From an uncultured Clostridium sp. (lineage in GTDB: Bacteria; Bacillota; Clostridia; Clostridiales; Clostridiaceae), in contig NZ_CALEVF010000223.1 of assembly GCF_937920395.1 (NCBI RefSeq), positions 1 to 44,542 of the forward strand: a DNA stretch of 44,542 bases, given 5' to 3'. Each line of letters starts with the position of its first letter. Positions within the stretch are counted from its first letter, which is position 1. Below, piece by piece: positions 1-7,648 of this stretch. The position numbers and the translations under genes were made by a program. A model generated the notes under the pieces. The model saw nothing but the letters and a program-made list of their open reading frames with translations. It was not told the origin of the DNA and ran no database searches.

Positions 1-20
1 CCTTGCAATAGCAGGGTTTT
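1..20 (+). terminator. Probable terminator of a gene left of the window
   Basis: The window opens with a short hairpin, CCTTGC paired with GCAGGG around an AATA loop (one G-T pair), followed directly by TTTT. This fits the end of a plus-strand gene that lies outside the window. The left side may be cut off by the window edge. Confidence 0.5.
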
Positions 21-36
21 AAATAAATAAAACAAA

Positions 37-54
37 GATAGTGTTAACACTATC
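37..54. promoter_or_regulatory. 18-bp perfect palindrome, candidate operator of helD
   Basis: GATAGTGTTAACACTATC is fully self-complementary and ends 23 bases before the helD start codon, just upstream of its ribosome-binding site. A perfect palindrome without a spacer is typical of sites for dimeric repressors of TetR or MarR type. No regulator gene lies next to it, so the binding protein is unknown. It could also fold as a small hairpin in the mRNA leader. Confidence 0.5.
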
Positions 55-77
55 AAAATAAATAGGAGTGTGAAAAA

Positions 78-2318
78 ATGAGTAATTATAAACTTATTAA
101 TAAAGAAGAAACACTATATCTTGATGATACTATTAACTTTCTAAAAAAAGAACTTAAGAAAGATGAACATATTATAACCTTTAGAAAAAAAGACCTTATT
201 ACTTCAAGAAAAGATATGTGGCAAGAATCTGCTCATTCTTCAAATGATTTTGATAAAATTCCAGAAATGCTTCAACATCTTTCAGAAGTTGATAGTCAAA
301 ATCATAGCTACGAAAAAACACTTAACCGTATAAAAAAATATACAAAGATTTTAGACTCACCTTATTTTGGAAGATTCGATTTTAAAGAAGATGGTTATGA
401 TGATTTTGATAAAATTTATATTGGTCTTTATAACTTAATAGATAAAGATACAAGTTCGATTTTAATATACGATTGGCGTTCACCAATTTCAAGCATGTTT
501 TATCAATATGAAATCGGCAAAGGATCATACACCGCACCCTTCTCAATAATTTCAGGCGATATTCTTATGAAGAGACAATATAAAATCAAGAATTCCAAAC
601 TTCAATATTGTTTTGATAGTAGTGTAACAATTAATGATGAAATACTTCAAGAAGTCCTTAGCCATAATTCTTCCTCAACAATGAAAAACATAGTTGAAAC
701 TATCCAAAAACAGCAGGATATAATCATTCGTGATACTGAAAATGAACTTTTAATTGTGCAAGGCGTAGCTGGAAGTGGTAAAACTTCTATAGCACTACAT
801 AGAATTGCATATTTACTTTATGTTGGTATTGGATCAAAATTGCATTCAAACAACATTGTTATAATTTCACCAAGTTCTGTCTTTAGTAAATATATTTCAG
901 GGGTTTTGCCAGAGTTAGGTGAGGATAATGTAGAAGAAACTACTTTTGACAATATTATAGTTGATTTCTTAGATAATAGATTTATATTTGAAAATAGAAA
1001 AGAACAACTTGAATCCTTAATTCTTAATAATGACCAATACCTTAATATAAAAATGGAAAACACTAAATTTAAAGGTTCAAAAACATTTGTTATAATTCTA
1101 GATAGATTAATCCATTATTATGAACATAATTTGATTAATTTTGAAGACTTATATTATGATGGTAAAATTATTGAAACAAAGCAGCAACTAAATAATCTTT
1201 TTCTAAATGGTAAAATGGATATGCCAATATCAAAAAGACTTAAAAGGATTGAAAGTATGGTGCTTAATAAAATTCACCCTTTAAGAAAAGTAAGACTTGA
1301 AAAATTTCAAAAGATTGTTCTAAATGCTAGTAACCACCAACTTGAGATAAAATCTTTTAGCAGATTGATGGCAATTAAAGAATCTAAAGTATTAATGAGC
1401 CATATTCACAAGTATTCACAGGTTGATCATGCAAATTTATATGGATTGCTTTTCAATAAAACCGGACTTTTTCTAAAACTTTCCAAAGGGTTAGAACTGC
1501 CAAAAAACATTAAACAAATGATATTGAGCACAACAAAAAGTCTCCATAAAGGGATTATTAATTATGAGGATTGTGCCCCCCTTTTGTATATTAAACTTAA
1601 GCTTAATGGTAATCATGAGTTTTCAGATATACAGCAGGTTGTCATTGATGAAGCTCAAGATTATTATTCACTTCAATATGAAGTTTTTAATCTTTTATTT
1701 GCTAAAGCTAAGTTTACAATATTAGGTGACTTTAACCAAACTCTTGAAAAACATGGTAATAAACTTATTTATGATGATATAGAAAAAATTCTTCACAAGA
1801 AAAAAAGTCTTAAACTTTCTATGAATAAAAGCTTTAGATCATCAATTGAAATTAATTCATTTACTCAGAAGATATTAAATAGCAAAGAAGTTTTTGTTTC
1901 CTTTGATAGACATGAAGAAAATCCACAAATTGTATACAAAGATAATGAGATGTCGATTTATGAAGCTATTATACTGGATATTCACAAATACGTAAGTCTT
2001 GGGTATGAGTCTATTGCAGTTATTTGTAAAACGCAAAAAGAAGCCCTAATAATTGAAAAAGAATTAATTAATTTAGATAAAATTAAATTATTAAATATAG
2101 ATGACACTGAAATTATAAAGGGTACCGTAATTATTCCATCTTATATATCAAAAGGGCTAGAATTTGATGTAGTACTTGTTTTCAATGTTTCAAAGGATAA
2201 TTATAATAGTGAATTCGATAGAAATCTCTTATATGTTGCTTGCACAAGGGCACTACATCGACTTGTTATTTATTATACTGGAGAAAGGAGCGAATTTTTA
2301 AATTTTAATAAAATATAA
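78..2318 (+). CDS. helD: RNA polymerase recycling motor HelD (UvrD/PcrA-like helicase family)
   Basis: HelD is a superfamily 1 ATPase that binds stalled or post-termination RNA polymerase and strips it from nucleic acid. The 746-residue protein has a charged, helical N-terminal arm (about residues 1-90) as in HelD. Walker A GVAGSGKT lies at about 229-236, Walker B VIDEAQD at about 545, and motif VI-like YVACTRALHRL near the C-terminus. The length suits Firmicute HelD. The start is supported by AGGAG about 10 bases upstream. The gene stands alone; a perfect palindrome precedes it and a hairpin follows the stop. Related UvrD helicases lack this N-terminal arm, so the HelD call is fairly safe. 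Confidence 0.9.
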   Translation: MSNYKLINKEETLYLDDTINFLKKELKKDEHIITFRKKDLITSRKDMWQESAHSSNDFDKIPEMLQHLSEVDSQNHSYEKTLNRIKKYTKILDSPYFGRFDFKEDGYDDFDKIYIGLYNLIDKDTSSILIYDWRSPISSMFYQYEIGKGSYTAPFSIISGDILMKRQYKIKNSKLQYCFDSSVTINDEILQEVLSHNSSSTMKNIVETIQKQQDIIIRDTENELLIVQGVAGSGKTSIALHRIAYLLYVGIGSKLHSNNIVIISPSSVFSKYISGVLPELGEDNVEETTFDNIIVDFLDNRFIFENRKEQLESLILNNDQYLNIKMENTKFKGSKTFVIILDRLIHYYEHNLINFEDLYYDGKIIETKQQLNNLFLNGKMDMPISKRLKRIESMVLNKIHPLRKVRLEKFQKIVLNASNHQLEIKSFSRLMAIKESKVLMSHIHKYSQVDHANLYGLLFNKTGLFLKLSKGLELPKNIKQMILSTTKSLHKGIINYEDCAPLLYIKLKLNGNHEFSDIQQVVIDEAQDYYSLQYEVFNLLFAKAKFTILGDFNQTLEKHGNKLIYDDIEKILHKKKSLKLSMNKSFRSSIEINSFTQKILNSKEVFVSFDRHEENPQIVYKDNEMSIYEAIILDIHKYVSLGYESIAVICKTQKEALIIEKELINLDKIKLLNIDDTEIIKGTVIIPSYISKGLEFDVVLVFNVSKDNYNSEFDRNLLYVACTRALHRLVIYYTGERSEFLNFNKI

Positions 2319-2323
2319 AAAAA

Positions 2324-2357
2324 GATAGATAAAGGCTATTTAAAGTCTTTATCTATC
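2324..2357. terminator. Bidirectional hairpin between helD and the 55-aa gene
   Basis: GATAGATAAAG (2324-2334) pairs perfectly with CTTTATCTATC (2347-2357) around a 12-base loop. It lies 5 bases after the helD stop and its right arm overlaps the last codons of the minus-strand gene that ends at 2349. T-runs are weak, so terminator strength is uncertain. Confidence 0.5.
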
Positions 2358-2516
2358 TACTATTATATTAGATATATTTGTTGTTGGTATTGAATTTCCG
2401 TTTCCATCTGATTTTGCCATTGTTAAATTCGTCATCACATCATCTCTAAATTGATCTGGTACCTTCTGAATTGTTCTTAAACCTGCTTTTACAAGCCTGC
2501 TATACATATCAACCAT
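2349..2516 (-). CDS. CD1375-like small protein (55 aa)
   Basis: The pattern MYxxLVKAGLRTxxxVPDQFRDDV resembles the short CD1375 family, usually found in clostridial prophage tail regions. The family's function is unknown. A longer frame exists upstream, but AAAGGAAG sits about 8 bases before the ATG at 2516, so that start was chosen. This copy has a longer, Asn/Thr-rich tail than the usual 40-45 residues. No other phage gene is nearby, so it may be a domesticated or leftover phage gene. The family assignment is from memory of the motif only. Confidence 0.55.
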   Translation of the reverse strand: MVDMYSRLVKAGLRTIQKVPDQFRDDVMTNLTMAKSDGNGNSIPTTNISNIIVDR

Positions 2517-2814
2517 TTTTATTCTTCCTTTCACTATTAAAAATTTTCCATTATCTAATATTATTAACATATTTTTTTAATTTATACATTTTTCATAATT
2601 CTTTAATTACTTTTTTTTCAGTCTATTGTAAAAAACACCAATATACAATTAATGCATATATTAATATTAATAGTTAAAACAAAGATATGTGTACTCTATT
2701 AGATATTCCTCAAATTCACTAAATTAATCATAACTAAATAAAGGTTTATGAATGACTAATGATATATTTGGTAATAATTGTATAATAAAAGTTATTAAAA
2801 TATAGGAGGGGCAA

Positions 2815-3021
2815 ATGTTTAATAAAAGTAATAATGAAAGTACTAACAAGATTTCTAAAACAATATATGACCCTGAATGTGGCATATCTGTACGTTGCAA
2901 AACAATTCTAAATACAGGTTTAATAACAAATTATTTTATAAATATAGAAGGTTATAATGGTACCCTCACTGTATTATTAGATAAAGATGGAAACTGTATA
3001 TTATCACAAATAAAGTTATAA
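2815..3021 (+). CDS. DUF6440-like small protein (68 aa)
   Basis: An excellent ribosome-binding site (TAGGAGGGG) precedes the ATG. The C-terminal half reads GLITNYFINIEGYNGTLTVL and then LDKDGNCIL. This resembles the DUF6440 pattern of a ligand- or surface-associated beta-rich fold (GYxGGLTxLLDKDGKP). No signal peptide or membrane segment is seen. The function is unknown. The gene is monocistronic, with a long perfect terminator hairpin 54 bases downstream. The 298-base stretch before it (2517-2814) is very AT-rich; a TATAAT at about 2780 could be its -10 box, and nothing else was recognised there. Confidence 0.6.
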   Translation: MFNKSNNESTNKISKTIYDPECGISVRCKTILNTGLITNYFINIEGYNGTLTVLLDKDGNCILSQIKL

Positions 3022-3074
3022 TAATAAAGTTATTGATTACTCTAACATAGTATAAGTTTTAATAGACATTATAT

Positions 3075-3130
3075 AAAAAGCATCTATAGGGAAACACTAA
3101 TTAAATCGTGTTTTCCTATAGATGCTTTTT
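3075..3130. terminator. Strong bidirectional terminator
   Basis: A 23-bp stem with one G-T pair (3075-3097 with 3108-3130) around a 10-base loop, flanked by A-run and T-run. It lies between the convergent DUF6440-like gene and sigG and can serve both. Confidence 0.9.
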
Positions 3131-3190
3131 AATTAAATACCTTTTAACAATTATGAAGCACTACCACATATTTGCTCCTACTAAAGAATC

Positions 3191-3964
3191 CTATACATAC
3201 TTTTTCATGTGTTTTAATGCATTTTTTTCGAGTCTTGACACTTGTGCTTGAGAAATGCCTATTTCGTCAGCTACTTCCATTTGAGTTTTCCCATCGAAAA
3301 ATCTTAAATTTAATATTAACTTTTCTCTATCTTTTAATTTATTCATTCCATCTTTAATTGATATGTTTTCAAGCCAACTATCATCTAAATTTTTAGTATC
3401 TTTTATTTGATCCATTACATAAATTTCATCCCCACCATCATGGTATATAGGTTGAAACAAAGATACTGGATCTTGTATAGCGTCTAGAGCAAATACTACA
3501 TCCTCCCTTGGTAATTCTAGCTCCTTCGCAATTTGTTCTACAGTTGGCTCCTTATTGTTCTCATTTACCAATCTGTCCCTAACCTGCAATGCTCTGTATG
3601 CAATATCTCTGAGTGATCTACTAACTCTTATAGAGTTGTTATCTCGTAAGTATCTTCTTATTTCTCCTATAATCATAGGAACTGCATATGTTGAAAATCT
3701 CACATTTAGACTTAAATTAAAATTATCAATAGATTTCATTAAACCAATACAGCCAACTTGAAATAGATCGTCTACATTTTCTCCTCGATTATTAAAACGT
3801 TTTATTACACTTAAAACCAATCTTAAATTGCCTTCAATAAATACATCTCTACATCCAGGCTCACCACTTTGTATCCTATACAATAACTCTTTCATTTCTT
3901 TTTCTTTTAATTTCGGTAATTTTGAAGTATTTACCCCACATATCTCTACTTTATTAAATATCAT
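3191..3964 (-). CDS. sigG: RNA polymerase sporulation sigma factor sigma-G
   Basis: Sigma-G drives late gene expression in the forespore. The 257-residue protein opens with MIFNKVEICGVNTSKLPKLK, the conserved N-terminus of clostridial SigG. Region 2 (DLFQVGCIGLMKSIDNF, then FSTYAVPMIIGEIRRYLRD) and the region 4 helix-turn-helix near the end (TQMEVADEIGISQAQVSRLE) are intact. In most clostridia and bacilli sigG directly follows spoIIGA-sigE; here no sigE is adjacent, and the next gene upstream runs the other way. A sigma-F/sigma-G type promoter lies about 35 bases upstream, as expected for this autoregulated gene. SigF is the nearest alternative, but the N-terminus argues for SigG. Confidence 0.93.
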   Translation of the reverse strand: MIFNKVEICGVNTSKLPKLKEKEMKELLYRIQSGEPGCRDVFIEGNLRLVLSVIKRFNNRGENVDDLFQVGCIGLMKSIDNFNLSLNVRFSTYAVPMIIGEIRRYLRDNNSIRVSRSLRDIAYRALQVRDRLVNENNKEPTVEQIAKELELPREDVVFALDAIQDPVSLFQPIYHDGGDEIYVMDQIKDTKNLDDSWLENISIKDGMNKLKDREKLILNLRFFDGKTQMEVADEIGISQAQVSRLEKNALKHMKKYV

Positions 3965-3998
3965 AAGGTCATCATTCCCTTCAATGTAATTGCTTTTA

Positions 3999-4028
3999 AA
4001 TTATGTCCTTAAAATTTATTTGTTATAC
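3999..4028 (-). promoter_or_regulatory. Predicted sigma-F/sigma-G promoter of sigG
   Basis: Read on the minus strand, GTATA (4028-4024) is followed after exactly 18 bases by CATAATT (4005-3999). The sigma-F/G consensus is roughly GHATR, 17-18 bases, CATNHTA, so only the last -10 base differs. Transcription would begin about 25-30 bases before the sigG start codon. Confidence 0.6.
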
Positions 4029-4222
4029 TAAAGACAACCCTACAATATTTTGTTAATTTTTTCCTTAATCATTTTATTTTTTAATAAATTTCCTATATAA
4101 ATAAAAAAAGCACTTATGAATACCATATGAGTAATAATACTATAACTATTACAATAGAATTAAACGGAACAAAACAAAATGTAGATAGCTCCTAAATATA
4201 GATTAGAAAGGTGGCAAATATT

Positions 4223-5503
4223 TTGAAGGTTATAGTAATTGGTGGTGGCTGGGCTGGTTGCACCGCAGCAATAACAGCAAAAAAAACAGGTGCAGAAGTT
4301 GCATTATATGAAAAAACAGATATGCTTTTAGGCCTTGGTAATGTTGGTGGTATAATGAGAAATAATGGACGATATACGGCAGCTGAAGAATTAATAGCAT
4401 TAGGTACAGGAGATTTTATACATGTGACTGACGAAAATACCAAACATAAAAACATTGATTTCCCGGGTCATAAAAATGCTTGGCTTTATGATGTAAATAA
4501 GATTGAGCCAGCAGTTGGAAGATATTTAAAAGCTATGGATATAGAAGTAAACATGATAACAAGAGTCGTTGATATTAAAAAGGAAGGCAATACGATAAAG
4601 GGAATATATTTATCTGATAAGACTTACATTGAAGGCGATGCATTTATAGAAACTACGGGTTCAGCTGGACCAATGAATAACTGCTTAAAATACGGAAATG
4701 GATGTGCAATGTGTGTTTTAAGATGTCCAGCATTTGGTGGAAGAGTAAGCATAAGTAGTAAGGCAGGTATTAAAGACTTAAAAGGTGAACGAGAAGAAGA
4801 GGGTGTATATGGAGCCTTTAGTGGTTCTGGTAAACTAGCTAAAGGTTCTTTAGCTAGTGATTTAGTAAAAGAACTAGAAGAAACTGGTGTGCTTATTGTA
4901 AAAGTCCCAGAAGAAGATGTAAATTTAGATAAACTTAAAATAAAAGTTTGTCAGCAATATGCTTTAAAAGAGTTCGCTGAAAATTTAATTCTTATTGATA
5001 CCGGCGACATAAAACTTATGACCCCCTACTATCCATTGGAAAAATTAAGAAGGATCAAAGGATTTGAGAATGCAAAATACGTAGACCCATATGCAGGTGG
5101 AATAGGAAACTCCATCAGATATGTATCTATAGCTCCAAGAGAAGACAGCATGAAGGTTAATGACTTAGATAACTTATTCTGTGCTGGAGAGAAGGCAGGT
5201 CTATTTATAGGTCATACTGAAGCAATGGGAACTGGTGCACTAGCAGGATATAATGCCGTAAAAAACTACTTAGGAATGCCTCTTTTAATATTACCAAGGA
5301 CCTTAGCCGTTGGAGACATAATAGCTTACGCAAATGAAAAAATGCAAACTAGTGAAGGAAGAAAAAACAGATATACTTTTGCAGGTGCAGAGTATTTTAA
5401 AAGAATGAAGGAACTTGGGCTTTATACTATTGATAAAGAAGAAATTAAAGCAAAAGTAGAAAGTTTAAGTTTAACCAATATATTTAACAAAAAACTTATA
5501 TAG
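4223..5503 (+). CDS. FAD-dependent oxidoreductase (GidA/MnmG-like flavoprotein)
   Basis: The N-terminus is a Rossmann FAD-binding motif, VIVIGGGWAGCTAAITAKK, followed by an acidic end of strand 2 (YEK). A CAMCVLRCP cysteine cluster lies in the middle, and the C-terminal part carries the second FAD-binding GHTEAMGTGALAGYNA stretch. The protein resembles the FAD domain of MnmG/TrmFO and fumarate-reductase-like flavoproteins. It lacks the MnmG C-terminal helical domain (about 426 versus 620 residues), so tRNA modification is not implied. The substrate is unknown. The TTG at 4223 was chosen because AAAGGTGG ends 8 bases before it; the GTG at 4211 overlaps that site. Its own terminator follows. 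Confidence 0.75.
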   Translation: MKVIVIGGGWAGCTAAITAKKTGAEVALYEKTDMLLGLGNVGGIMRNNGRYTAAEELIALGTGDFIHVTDENTKHKNIDFPGHKNAWLYDVNKIEPAVGRYLKAMDIEVNMITRVVDIKKEGNTIKGIYLSDKTYIEGDAFIETTGSAGPMNNCLKYGNGCAMCVLRCPAFGGRVSISSKAGIKDLKGEREEEGVYGAFSGSGKLAKGSLASDLVKELEETGVLIVKVPEEDVNLDKLKIKVCQQYALKEFAENLILIDTGDIKLMTPYYPLEKLRRIKGFENAKYVDPYAGGIGNSIRYVSIAPREDSMKVNDLDNLFCAGEKAGLFIGHTEAMGTGALAGYNAVKNYLGMPLLILPRTLAVGDIIAYANEKMQTSEGRKNRYTFAGAEYFKRMKELGLYTIDKEEIKAKVESLSLTNIFNKKLI

Positions 5504-5512
5504 ATAAAAATC

Positions 5513-5542
5513 AAAAGATCAGACTCGAAAGTCTGATCTTTT
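5513..5542. terminator. Terminator of the FAD oxidoreductase gene
   Basis: AAAAGATCAGACT (5513-5525) pairs perfectly with AGTCTGATCTTTT (5530-5542) around a CGAA loop, followed by further T. It ends 26 bases before the convergent 49-aa gene and may serve both strands. Confidence 0.9.
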
Positions 5543-5567
5543 TTATAGCGTGTTATTTTATGAGTGA

Positions 5568-5717
5568 TCATCTTTTTAGTTTTTTATCTTCCTCTACTGC
5601 CTCTTTCATTTTCATAGCTACCCATGAAGAAATTTTCATACCTTTCCTTTTAGCATACTTGCAAAAGTCCTCATATATTATTGGATCAATCGTTATATTT
5701 TGTCTATGAGCAACCAT
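5568..5717 (-). CDS. Small ribbon-helix-helix-like protein (49 aa)
   Basis: The frame starts MVAHRQNITIDPIIYEDFCK and continues with KGMKISSWVAMKMKEAVEED. A short strand (NITID) followed by two amphipathic helices split by a KGMKISSWV turn is the layout of CopG/Arc-type DNA-binding proteins. Its ATG overlaps the stop codon of the cysteine-rich gene by one base (TAATG), so the two are probably translationally coupled. It could be a transcriptional regulator of its own operon. No partner toxin is recognisable. The fold is inferred from the pattern only. Confidence 0.7.
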   Translation of the reverse strand: MVAHRQNITIDPIIYEDFCKYAKRKGMKISSWVAMKMKEAVEEDKKLKR

Positions 5718-6085
5718 TAACAATTAGGCTCACATGGATATATATAGTTGGCTGCTGTACGAACTTCGATTTCATCAGGTCTACTTCTATCATCATCTGG
5801 AAGTACAAACACTAATTTACGTACAATTGAACCACATTCATCTTTACATTCATTCTCTCTACATACCACTGTAATAAATCCTCTAAATGCAAGTATTCTG
5901 TGGCAATTGTCATATATTATAACTGCAACGGCTACTTTTTTATCAAAGCATACATTGTTTATTCTTACTCTTACGGTTAATAATCTAGCACCATGTTTCT
6001 CCATATCTACTGGATCTGCATTAATGACACTACATAATTCACATGAACCTTTATCACACTTACTACATTTTTCAATTTTGCCCAT
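5717..6085 (-). CDS. Cysteine-rich protein of unknown function (122 aa)
   Basis: The protein contains 11 cysteines, at residues 7, 10, 15, 18, 46, 61, 75, 80, 84, 118 and 122. The first four form a CxxC-x4-CxxC cluster (CSKC, CELC) that could bind a metal. The middle (VINADPV, then LLTVRVRINNVC and RKLVFVLPDDD) looks like a compact beta-sandwich segment that I have seen in clostridial proteins without a named function. No signal peptide or membrane segment. AAAGGAG precedes the ATG. It is first in a two-gene unit with the ribbon-helix-helix-like gene. A spore-layer or metal-binding role is possible but speculative. Confidence 0.7.
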   Translation of the reverse strand: MGKIEKCSKCDKGSCELCSVINADPVDMEKHGARLLTVRVRINNVCFDKKVAVAVIIYDNCHRILAFRGFITVVCRENECKDECGSIVRKLVFVLPDDDRSRPDEIEVRTAANYIYPCEPNC

Positions 6086-6460
6086 TTAATAAAACTCCTT
6101 TATATATAAATTTTAGATAAGACAATACTTATTAATACTGATTTTGTCATCAAATTTTCTATAGCTACATATATCACTACAATATATTTTCAACATAAAA
6201 CTTATACGTTGATATATGTTCTACTAAATCAGATTAATGTTTTAAATTGCCTTTGTTTAAATTTAAAAGTTTAATTAATGGACTTGCATAGGATATAAAT
6301 AATGTATATTCTACACTACTAATGTATTCACTCTAAGCCTAAATGTGAATGAAAATTTAGATCTTTAGAAATTAATATTATCCTTTTTTTATAAAAATAG
6401 ACCTCCTCTATTTACATCAATAAATAGAAGCGGTCTATTTGTTATTTTTAAAAGCTAATA
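6086..6460. other. Intergenic region with spo0A terminator
   Basis: This 375-base AT-rich stretch holds the leader of the cysteine-rich gene on its left and the spo0A terminator on its right. I see no further gene or repeat in it. Confidence 0.6.
6394..6440 (-). terminator. spo0A terminator
   Basis: An imperfect stem pairs AAATAGACC-CTCTATTTA with TAAATAGA-GGTCTATTT around a short loop. It lies 21 bases after the spo0A stop and is followed on the minus strand by a T-rich stretch. Confidence 0.75.
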
Positions 6461-7279
6461 CTAGCTAACTCTATTTTGTAATCTTAACTTATCAGCTACC
6501 ATTGCTATAAATTCAGAATTAGTTGGTTTGCCCTTTTGATTGTTAATAGTATAACCAAAAAGATTGTTTATTGTGTCTACCTGTTCTCTACTCCAAGCAA
6601 CTTCTATTGCATGTCTTATTGCTCTTTCTACTCTACTAGCAGTAGTATTGAATTTTTCACCTACTAATGGATATAATTCCTTTGTAACTGATGACAAAAG
6701 TTCAATGTCATTTATTACCATGTTTATTGCTTCACGTACAAACATATAACCTTTTAAATTAGCAGGTATTCCAATCTCATGAATAATACTAGTTATTTGC
6801 CCAATCATATCGACATCGTCAGTATTCCCTCTATTAACTTTAATTGCATTGCTATCAACGTAAGTAGCTGTTTTTGGTGCTTCGTTACTATATATATTTT
6901 CATTTAGAGTTTGTCTTATCCTATTAGCAAACACTTCCATATCAAAAGGCTTTATAACATAATAATCCGCTCCAAGTGCTATAGCTCTCTGCGTTATTTT
7001 CTCGTGACCAACTGCTGATAAAATTATTACACGAGGTCTTGGATCGAGCTTCATTGTATTTAACCTCTCTAAAACTCCTAGTCCATCAAGAATCGGCATA
7101 ATTATATCAAGTACTACTAAATCAGGTTTTTTTTCTTCAATCAGTTTTAATGCCTCTACTCCATTTTGCGCAATTCCAGTAACAACTATATCCTTTTGTG
7201 TTAATAGGTAATCATTAAGAATATTACAGAATTCTTTGTTATCATCAACAATAATTATATTTATTTTTTTCTCTTCCAT
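6461..7279 (-). CDS. spo0A: Sporulation master response regulator Spo0A
   Basis: Spo0A is the phosphorylated transcription factor that commits the cell to sporulation. The receiver domain (about 1-120) has the acidic pair VDDN, phospho-acceptor Asp58 in [10 protein letters not shown], and the conserved Lys in VIKPFD. The C-terminal effector domain carries the characteristic [19 protein letters not shown] and recognition region ([20 protein letters not shown]). The length (272) is standard and no key residue is missing. The ATG at 7279 has AAGGAG 9 bases upstream; an in-frame GTG further up overlaps that site. Usually spoIVB lies immediately upstream; here an aminotransferase does, 369 bases away. 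No spo0A-box or sigma-H promoter was convincingly seen. Confidence 0.96.
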   Translation of the reverse strand: MEEKKINIIIVDDNKEFCNILNDYLLTQKDIVVTGIAQNGVEALKLIEEKKPDLVVLDIIMPILDGLGVLERLNTMKLDPRPRVIILSAVGHEKITQRAIALGADYYVIKPFDMEVFANRIRQTLNENIYSNEAPKTATYVDSNAIKVNRGNTDDVDMIGQITSIIHEIGIPANLKGYMFVREAINMVINDIELLSSVTKELYPLVGEKFNTTASRVERAIRHAIEVAWSREQVDTINNLFGYTINNQKGKPTNSEFIAMVADKLRLQNRVS

Positions 7280-7648
7280 GTTCGTAATCTCCTTCACATC
7301 TCAATTATGTATCCTAATAATTATAAATTCTACAATTAATTGGTAAATCCTTTAATTTTAAAAAAATATTAAAAAAATATTACCGAATTAAATGCTTGAA
7401 TGGTAAATGTTTCTATTTATTATATTGTTTTTACATTTATTATATACTTTCTTATATATTAACATATAACCAATTACATTGCCACATAATAAATTGTATT
7501 TTTTAGTATTTATTGTATTTTTTGTATTTTTATAAAACTTTAATAAAACTTTAATAAAACTTTAATAAAATTTCAGCTTGATACATCATGTATACAAACT
7601 GAAATTTATATATTTATTCTCTATTATTTAAAAATAAAGAGAATAATT
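7280..7648. other. AT-rich intergenic region upstream of spo0A
   Basis: 369 bases with no gene. It contains the spo0A leader, a 3 x 11-bp tandem repeat (7534-7566), and two imperfect inverted repeats just downstream of the aminotransferase gene (about 7567-7607 and 7616-7645) that may end its transcript. Confidence 0.5.
7534..7566. repeat. Three tandem copies of AAAACTTTAAT
   Basis: AAAACTTTAAT occurs three times head to tail, followed by a partial fourth unit (AAAATTT). It lies in the spo0A upstream region. The 11-base period is close to one helical turn. It may be only slippage in AT-rich DNA. Confidence 0.8.

Noticed and set aside
818..1063. Minus-strand open frame inside helD
   Set aside because: Lies wholly within helD, no ribosome-binding site, no family pattern.
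2471..2677. Plus-strand open frame of 68 codons
   Set aside because: Very hydrophobic reading of AT-rich DNA opposite the better supported 55-aa gene.
5748..6089. Plus-strand open frame of 113 codons opposite the cysteine-rich gene
   Set aside because: It is the antisense shadow; the minus frame has a good ribosome-binding site and a structured cysteine pattern.
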